Origin: Pontibacillus chungwhensis
GTDB lineage: Bacteria > Bacillota > Bacilli > Bacillales > BH030062
Direction of reading: 5' to 3'
DNA: 64,000 nucleotides
Assembly (NCBI RefSeq): GCF_030166655.1
Contig: NZ_CP126446.1
Span: 1,240,001-1,304,000, forward strand
The translations under genes and the position numbers were made by a program. Position 1 is the stretch's first letter. Every line of letters starts with the position of its first letter. The notes beneath the pieces are model-generated. The model saw only the letters and a list, made by a program, of their open reading frames with translations. It was not told where the DNA came from and did no database searches. Below, piece by piece: positions 56,843-64,000 of this stretch.

Positions 56843-57004
56843 TATTTATATATTATTTAGTAAGAAAAGCCAAGCTGAGAGGAGATTTCCGTTACATTTT
56901 TATGAGCGTAAGGAGGGCCTGGAAACCACTCGTTTTCCTGTCCCACCTTATTGATAGTAAGAACGGAATCAAGCCTTGACCTTTTAGAGGGTTCTAAAGC
57001 GTGA

Positions 57005-57190
57005 AATACGTAGGTCCGTTACTCCATATTTTGGTTGGGTTTGATGGGGGACTGCGAGACTCCCGCGGGGTAAGGAGCCTAGGGGAGACCCCGGAAGACG
57101 GCTTGCCGTCTGAGGAGGCTTCCCAGCTCCCCGCAGGAAAGCGAGTTGTCCCCCAGCAAACCCTTTCTCACTTTTGGAAACGGACCTATC
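57005..57190. repeat. Complex extragenic palindrome
   Basis: Outer arms AGGTCCGTT and AACGGACCT enclose GGGGGACTGCGAGACTCCCG, CGGGGTAAGGAGCCTAGG, GGAGACCCCGGAAGACGGC / GCCGTCTGAGGAGGCTTCC, and CCCCGCAGGAAAGCGAGTTG with TCCCCC. This reads as the CTGCGGGA...AGGCTCCCC...CCGCGGAAAGCGAG-type repeat widely scattered in Bacillaceae (from memory, not searched). The gap from 56797 to 57319 contains it and no gene. Confidence 0.75.
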
Positions 57191-57319
57191 TCACCCTTGA
57201 AAACCACCAAATATCTGGAGAAAAAACAATCTGAAAGGTTCATCCTATAACGGGCAAGTAGACACCTTCCCCTCCTACCTTTACAATAGAAGCAATACCC
57301 TATTAAAAGGAGAACGGAT

Positions 57320-59296
57320 ATGAGATTAAACGACAAACAAGAAGAAGCAGCGGGGCATTTAGAAGGACCGATGCTCATCATTGCAGGAGCAGGGAGTGGA
57401 AAGACGACCGTTTTATCTCACCGAACGAAGCGGTTGATCGACAAGGGAGTAGACCCTCGTTCGATCATGATGCTCACGTTTACGAATAAAGCTGTGCGGG
57501 GACTTCAGCAGCAAGTTACAAAGCGCGTAGGAGAAGAGGCGGCAGAGGCAACGTGGATCTCGACGTTCCACCGTCTTGGTCTTTACATTACAGGGGAAGC
57601 AGATCCTACCCTTGTGACCCTGCACCCAGCGGGATCTCGTCAGGTGCTCAAGAAGATCGTTGAGGGAATGGAAGTCGATGCAGAGGATTTAGATTTTGTA
57701 AGACCGGCCAAATTGCTTTCTCTTATTTCGTTATTCAAAAGTGAGCTAGTTCTCCCTTCTTATTTATATGACGGAGAAACGCTCGATGACTATATTGATA
57801 GCAGCCGCGTGAAGCGAATGATTCGGGATGAGATCGGAACCAGGGGGCGGTTTGATCTGTTCCGTAAAATTTACCATACCTATCAGTACATTCTGGATGA
57901 GTACGGACAGATGGACCTTGATGATATTTTGTTAAAAAGTGTGTGGTTCCTAACAGAAAGTCAGGATCTGTTAGAGGCGCTTCAAGCGCGCTTCCGCTAT
58001 TTCATGATTGATGAGTTTCAGGACACGAACCGCGCGCAGTATGTATTGGCGCAGCTTTTATCAGATCATACACGCCATCTAGCGATTGTCGGGGATGATT
58101 TTCAGTCGATATATGCATTCCGAGGAAGCGATATGCGAAACATATTAGATTTTGATAAACATTATCCTGATGCGTTTACGATCAGGCTTGAGGAGAATTA
58201 CCGCTCCACTCCTGTCATTCTAGAAGCGGCTAATCAGCTGATTGCGCATAACAAAGACCAAAGGGAGAAGACCCTTTTCACCGGACAGGAAGAAGGCGAA
58301 CCCATTACGGGCTATCGCGGGGAAACGGTTCAAGATGAAGCCAAGTGGGTATCAAATGAGATAAAGCGACTTGTAGAGGAAGAGGGCTATTCGTATCAGG
58401 ATATTGCGATCTTTTACCGAAGTCATTCTGATGGAAGCTTGTTTGAGGTGATGCTCCCTGAAGAGGAGATTCCGTTTACGGTTGTGAAGGAAGGAAGCTT
58501 CTTTGAACGGGAGGAAGTAAAAGACCTTCTCGCCTATGCTTCTTTTGTTACCGATCCCCATGACACCTATTCCTTAAGGAGAATCATCAATACGCCAAAA
58601 CGAGGAATCGGCAAAGCGTCTGTTGATCGGATTGTTGAGGCTAAGACGGATGATGTCGATTACATTTCCCTCGTTACGGAAGGCGCGTTACCAGGTGTGA
58701 AAGGGAAGTCCCTTGAGCGGATACGAGCTTTCGGGGCGCTTCTTAAACGCTTAGAGGACGGTATGTCTAAAGTTGGCGTTGCGAAATGGCTGAAGGCGTG
58801 CTTACAAATCAGTGGATATGATGAAATGGTTGAAGGACTCGAAGAAGGATCGCGCAGAGAGAAGCGAATTCACCTTGATAAGTTGGTTGAACTGGCTGGG
58901 GAGTTCGAAGCAAGCGAAGACGAGATGACGCTTGATGACTTTATTGAACGGGTTAAGCGTACGGATGTGGATGCTACGCTAACTGAGGATGAAGACTTTG
59001 ACCGGGTCCAGTTATTAACCGTGCACGCATCGAAGGGATTAGAGTTTCCGGTTGTATTCGTTGTTGGCATGAAGGAAAGTGGTTTTCCTTCTCCTTATGC
59101 AGCGAGTCCGTTTGCGATCGAAGAAGAGCGACGCATCTGTTACGTAGCGTTCACTCGTGCGAAAGATCGCTTGTATCTTAGCTATCCGAAGAAGAAACAA
59201 GAGAAGAACGAAGAAGGGGAGAAGGTGGAAGTCGAAACGACACCATCCAGATTCCTAAATGAATTTGATGACAGGCTGATTTCCTGGAATGAATAA
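57320..59296 (+). CDS. UvrD/Rep-family DNA helicase (superfamily 1)
   Basis: The 658-residue protein has the SF1A motifs: Q motif 'LNDKQEEAAGH', Walker A 'AGAGSGKTTVL', Ia 'TFTNKAVRGL', II 'FMIDEFQDTN', III 'AIVGDDFQSIYAFRG', IV 'YRSTPVILEAAN', V 'LLTVHASKGLEFPVVFVVG', and VI 'EERRICYVAFTRAKDRLYL'. It unwinds DNA 3' to 5' in repair or recombination. It is shorter than PcrA (about 740 residues) and has no pcrB/ligA neighbours, so it is a PcrA paralog, of the YjcD kind, rather than PcrA. AAAAGGAGAACGGAT precedes ATG. Confidence 0.93.
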   Translation: MRLNDKQEEAAGHLEGPMLIIAGAGSGKTTVLSHRTKRLIDKGVDPRSIMMLTFTNKAVRGLQQQVTKRVGEEAAEATWISTFHRLGLYITGEADPTLVTLHPAGSRQVLKKIVEGMEVDAEDLDFVRPAKLLSLISLFKSELVLPSYLYDGETLDDYIDSSRVKRMIRDEIGTRGRFDLFRKIYHTYQYILDEYGQMDLDDILLKSVWFLTESQDLLEALQARFRYFMIDEFQDTNRAQYVLAQLLSDHTRHLAIVGDDFQSIYAFRGSDMRNILDFDKHYPDAFTIRLEENYRSTPVILEAANQLIAHNKDQREKTLFTGQEEGEPITGYRGETVQDEAKWVSNEIKRLVEEEGYSYQDIAIFYRSHSDGSLFEVMLPEEEIPFTVVKEGSFFEREEVKDLLAYASFVTDPHDTYSLRRIINTPKRGIGKASVDRIVEAKTDDVDYISLVTEGALPGVKGKSLERIRAFGALLKRLEDGMSKVGVAKWLKACLQISGYDEMVEGLEEGSRREKRIHLDKLVELAGEFEASEDEMTLDDFIERVKRTDVDATLTEDEDFDRVQLLTVHASKGLEFPVVFVVGMKESGFPSPYAASPFAIEEERRICYVAFTRAKDRLYLSYPKKKQEKNEEGEKVEVETTPSRFLNEFDDRLISWNE

Positions 59297-59305
59297 AAAG
59301 AGTCC

Positions 59306-59352
59306 CTGTCCTAGTCGAGTGGGTAACGCGACTGGGACAGGGTTTTTTTTCG
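59306..59352. terminator. Bidirectional terminator
   Basis: CCCTGTCCTAGTCG and CGACTGGGACAGGG pair around AGTGGGTAACG, with T8 on the + strand, between the helicase and a minus-strand gene. Confidence 0.8.
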
Positions 59353-59481
59353 TTATGATTTGGTTTCAGGGTGTTTTAAATATTTAGAGTCAAAAGCTAT
59401 CAGAACAATCCCTAGCTGTTCCTCCAGTTTCTTAATCTCCTGCAATTTTTCCTTAGGCAACTCAGCATAATCAAAAGCCAT
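59353..59481 (-). CDS. Small hypothetical protein
   Basis: A 42-residue protein, starting M-A-F-D-Y-A-E-L-P-K-E-K-L-Q-E-I-K-K, then 'LEEQLGIVLIAFDSKYLKHPETKS', soluble and amphipathic. AAGGAG lies nine bases before this ATG. A longer frame with an ATG at 59544 lacks a binding site. It resembles short conserved Bacillaceae proteins but I assign no name. Confidence 0.6.
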   Translation of the reverse strand: MAFDYAELPKEKLQEIKKLEEQLGIVLIAFDSKYLKHPETKS

Positions 59482-59560
59482 GGAATCCACTCCTTCCCCC
59501 ATAGTATAAGTCGAACCATACCCGCTATACATGGTTGCTTTCATGCTGTAGAGAAGTGAC

Positions 59561-59613
59561 GCGTGCCAGACACCCTTTCATGCGGTGAAGGGCTGCAGGG
59601 TGTCTGGCACGCT
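59561..59613. repeat. GTGTCNGACAC palindromic repeat, copy 2
   Basis: GCGTGCCAGACACCCTTTC and AGGGTGTCTGGCACGC are perfect inverted arms around GCGGTGAAGGG. Confidence 0.8.
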
Positions 59614-59820
59614 TTCGTTTTGTAAAGCAGCACAGTGGTGATGAACATAGGGTCCTTGGTTGTGACAAGAAACGGGAATAATCGATATCTTTCTGCATTT
59701 TTTGAAAATTTTATAGATTCTGTGGAAAACGATTTGATATACTAGTTTTGGATGGGTTTTTCAATATTAGGGAATTTTGATTTGAAAGACCAAATACATA
59801 GAAGGAAGAGGGAGAGTTAA

Positions 59821-61953
59821 ATGGGGAAATCTCACAAGATAGTCGCGTCTTTAGCTGCGACAACAGCTGCCGTGGCAGCAATGGCAGCTCCAGTTTCTGC
59901 AGATGCACAAGATTTTAGTGACGTATCAGAGCGTTATACGGATGCGGTAAACTTCCTGCTCGAGATGGAGGCAACTAATGGGTATTCTGAGACGGAATTT
60001 GGCACTCAGATGGCTATTAAACGTGTTGATGCAGCGGTTTTACTTGCGAATGTTCTAAAGCTTGATACTGAGGACGTTGAACCTTCTGGCTTTACAGATG
60101 TACCAGATCGTGCTGAAGGCGCGGTTAGTGCTCTGAAAGCTGCAGGCATTACAAATGGTAAGTCTGAAACAATGTTTGGCTCGAAAGATGAAATCACTCG
60201 CGGCGAACTTGCGATTTGGATTGAGGAAGGGTTCGGCTTAAAAGGCGTGAAACAGCTTCCGTTTACCGATGTAAGTGACCGTTATGAAGATGCCGTTGAA
60301 GCTCTTTTGGCAAATGACGTTACGCAAGGTGTTTCTAAAGATGCGTTTGGTACAGATCAAATGGCTAAACGCGGCGACTATGCTATTTTCCTTAAGAGAG
60401 CATTTGACGTGATGGACGAGCAGGACGGCAAGTTTGAACTGTCTCTAATGCACACGAATGACACTCATGGCCACATTGAAAACATTGCCAAGAAGAAAAC
60501 AGCTATCGATGCGTACCGTGACGACAACCCTGAAGCTCTACTTCTTGACGCAGGGGACGTGTTCTCAGGAACGCTTTACTTCCAGGAGTTCCTTGGACAG
60601 GCGGACCTTGAGTTCATGAACAAGCTTGATTATGATGCGATGACATTTGGTAATCATGAGTTCGACCTTGGAAAAAGTGAGAACGGTCACCAGGCGCTAG
60701 CTGATTTTGTGAAAAATGCAGACTTTCCATTTGTGTCAGCGAACGTAGACTTCTCAGAAGATGAGTTGTTTGATGGTTTACAACATGAGGACGAGATCGC
60801 GTCTACTCCTGAAGACGGTGAGATCTATGGCGGCATTGTAGCTGAGGTGGACGGTGAGCAGGTCGGAATCTTCGGATTAACGACAGTGGAAACACCAGAT
60901 ATCTCAAGCCCCGTCGATGTGAAGTTTGAAGATTACGTGGCTGAAGCTGAGAAAATGGTCCAGTCCTTTAAGGATCGTGGCATCAACAAAGTAATCGCGC
61001 TAACTCACCTTGGCTACAACGATAACATTGACTACGATAACGACGTAGCCCTTGCTGAAGCGGTTGAAGGCATCGACGTCATCGTTGGCGGTCACTCTCA
61101 CACCGAGCTTATGCCAACGGTTATAGGAGATGAGGAGCCGACGGTTCTTGTTCAATCAGGGGAATACAGTGACAACCTTGGAACGCTTGAAGTTGAATTT
61201 GACGAAAATGGCGTTGTGAAGAACTATGCGGGTGAACTTATTGAGCTTGAAGGTGTTGAAGAAGATGCATGGTTCGCATCTAAACTGAAGCCTTACACTG
61301 AACAAGTAAATGAAATTAAAAACGAAGAAATCGGCGTTTCTACAGACGTGATGTTAAACGGAGAACGTGCGAGTGTCCGTACAGGTGAAACGAATCTTGG
61401 GAACTTGATTGCAGACGGCATGCTTGCAAAAGCGAAAAGCGTAAACCCAGATACACAAATCGCTGTAACAAATGGCGGCGGTATCCGTGCTTCCATCGAT
61501 GAAGGGCCAATCACTCTTGGTGAAGTGCTAACGGTTATGCCGTTTGGTAACGCACTTGGCATCATGACCCTGTCAGGTGCGGAATTGGAAGAAGCGCTTG
61601 AGCATAGTGTGGCGATGGCTCCTGAGAAATCAGGCGCGTTCCTTCATGTAGCAGGCATGAAGTTCGAATACGACAGCAGCAAGCCAGCTGGTGAGCGTGT
61701 TGGAGAGATTCAAGTCAAAACGGATGACGGCTTCGTTTCACTTGAAGCTGACACCGAGTATAAAGTTGCAAGTAACCTATTCACCATCCAAGGTGGAGAT
61801 GGCTACACAACATTTGAAAAAGCGTATGAAGAAAACCGCGTAAGTGAGCCAGGATTCATGGACTACGAAATCTTCGTAGACTACCTACAATCAAAAGGCG
61901 ACACCATCGCACCAGAAACAGAAGGCCGTATCACAGACACATCCGGCCAGTAA
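59821..61953 (+). CDS. Cell-surface 5'-nucleotidase with S-layer homology domains
   Basis: The 710-residue precursor has an N-terminal signal peptide, three SLH domains (about residues 28-195; 'FSDVSERYTDAVNFLLEMEATNGYSETEFGTQMAIKRVDAAVLLANVL', 'TDVPDRAEGAVSALKAAGIT', 'FTDVSDRYEDAVEALLANDVT') and a calcineurin-like phosphatase domain. The phosphatase shows 'LMHTNDTHGHIEN', 'LLLDAGDVFSG', 'TFGNHEFDLG' and 'VIVGGHSHTEL'. It ends in a 5'-nucleotidase domain with 'GNLIADGML' and 'NGGGIRASIDEGPITLGEVLTVMPFGNAL'. It should bind the cell-wall polymer and release phosphate and nucleosides outside. The protein is strongly acidic, which fits a saline habitat. Confidence 0.93.
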   Translation: MGKSHKIVASLAATTAAVAAMAAPVSADAQDFSDVSERYTDAVNFLLEMEATNGYSETEFGTQMAIKRVDAAVLLANVLKLDTEDVEPSGFTDVPDRAEGAVSALKAAGITNGKSETMFGSKDEITRGELAIWIEEGFGLKGVKQLPFTDVSDRYEDAVEALLANDVTQGVSKDAFGTDQMAKRGDYAIFLKRAFDVMDEQDGKFELSLMHTNDTHGHIENIAKKKTAIDAYRDDNPEALLLDAGDVFSGTLYFQEFLGQADLEFMNKLDYDAMTFGNHEFDLGKSENGHQALADFVKNADFPFVSANVDFSEDELFDGLQHEDEIASTPEDGEIYGGIVAEVDGEQVGIFGLTTVETPDISSPVDVKFEDYVAEAEKMVQSFKDRGINKVIALTHLGYNDNIDYDNDVALAEAVEGIDVIVGGHSHTELMPTVIGDEEPTVLVQSGEYSDNLGTLEVEFDENGVVKNYAGELIELEGVEEDAWFASKLKPYTEQVNEIKNEEIGVSTDVMLNGERASVRTGETNLGNLIADGMLAKAKSVNPDTQIAVTNGGGIRASIDEGPITLGEVLTVMPFGNALGIMTLSGAELEEALEHSVAMAPEKSGAFLHVAGMKFEYDSSKPAGERVGEIQVKTDDGFVSLEADTEYKVASNLFTIQGGDGYTTFEKAYEENRVSEPGFMDYEIFVDYLQSKGDTIAPETEGRITDTSGQ

Positions 61954-61975
61954 AACACAAGCTCGTTATCTAAGA

Positions 61976-62007
61976 AAGGCCTCTCCGTGACGGAGGGGCC
62001 TTTTTCA
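61976..62007 (+). terminator. Terminator of the 5'-nucleotidase gene
   Basis: AAGGCCTCTCCG and CGGAGGGGCCTTTTT pair around TGA. Confidence 0.85.
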
Positions 62008-62023
62008 TGCTGTAAAGGAGCAA

Positions 62024-62114
62024 AGCGTGTCAGACACCCTTTTGCGCGGTAAAGACCTGCAGGGTGTCAGACACCCTTTCGTACGGTGAAGAGTTGCATG
62101 GTGTCAGGCACGCT
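62024..62114. repeat. GTGTCNGACAC palindromic repeat, copy 3 (triple)
   Basis: GCGTGTCAGACACCCTTTTG, then AGGGTGTCAGACACCCTTTC, then ATGGTGTCAGGCACGC: four arms, so three hairpins can form alternatively. Confidence 0.8.
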
Positions 62115-62177
62115 ATCCTTCTGGGAAGTGATGGTTGACGGGTATAAGTGGTGAGGGTATAGTAGAGGTAGATTTAA

Positions 62178-62189
62178 GAAAACGCTTAC
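62178..62189 (+). promoter_or_regulatory. LacI-type operator before the regulator
   Basis: GAAAACGCTTACGTAAAA has the AACG-YTTACGTAAAA core in common with the site at 63227. It lies just upstream of the lacI-type start codon, suggesting autoregulation. Confidence 0.6.
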
Positions 62190-62207
62190 GTAAAAGTGGG
62201 TGATGGA

Positions 62208-64000
<1,793 letters not shown>

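Overview
The window reads as a chromosomal segment of a low-to-mid GC, endospore-former-type Firmicute of the family Bacillaceae, probably halotolerant or marine (Halobacillus/Pontibacillus-like; this is inference). Pointers are strong AGGAGG ribosome-binding sites, frequent TTG/GTG starts, typical Bacillaceae families (DUF421, DUF1659/DUF2922/YvrJ, DUF2500, an RsbR-type stressosome protein, an S-layer-anchored 5'-nucleotidase) and extragenic palindromes common in that family. I see no rRNA, tRNA, CRISPR array, transposase, integrase or phage structural gene.

Region 1 (0-2.6 kb): a membrane-anchored protein, a small lipoprotein, a SnoaL-like protein and an AlkD DNA glycosylase. Region 2 (2.6-13.8 kb) is the unusual part: a mostly same-strand, AT-rich run of small accessory genes (GNAT, methyltransferase, lipoproteins, 60-110-residue membrane proteins, an ECF sigma/anti-sigma pair, a VOC protein, an alpha/beta hydrolase). 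They are separated by a family of related intergenic elements with common ends (left AACGGGTGCG-like, right AACGGGCAG-like). Short elements form a hairpin; long ones (about 250 bp) carry a terminator and a promoter. Gene remnants, a frameshifted ccdA, and at least two genes whose good Shine-Dalgarno is followed by ATA or ATT instead of ATG lie here. It resembles an integron cassette array without a visible integrase.

Region 3 (14-24.5 kb): YcdB-like and DUF2500 proteins, two GNATs, an orphan RsbR-like stressosome protein, an XRE/membrane-protein module, several very small membrane proteins, and an ABC-F ribosome-protection protein preceded by a leader peptide and attenuator. Multi-hairpin repeats sit in the gaps. 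Region 4 (24.5-37.9 kb): TetR plus a DHA2 drug exporter with two palindromic operators, arylamine N-acetyltransferase, the DUF1659-DUF2922-YvrJ set, DUF4363-DUF421, an ArsR regulator and CadA metal exporter, an FAD oxidoreductase and a CNNM/CorC transporter. Ten copies of a GC-rich palindrome are confined to this part.

Region 5 (38-55.5 kb): a second XRE/membrane module, paralogous membrane proteins, DUF3221 lipoprotein, an APH-fold kinase, a transporter plus amidohydrolase pair, an ECF sigma factor with its own ECF-type promoter and membrane partner, and an S9 peptidase. It holds two unusual tandem arrays: a 20-bp ACTYGAGCC array and a 42-bp array. Region 6 (55.5-64 kb): M42 aminopeptidase, UvrD-family helicase, SLH-anchored 5'-nucleotidase, and a LacI regulator followed by a GH13 alpha-glucosidase that runs off the window. 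Overall this is an accessory, paralog-rich region (five GNATs counting one truncated, two ECF systems, two DUF421 proteins, four duplicated small families), with each repeat family restricted to its own stretch.
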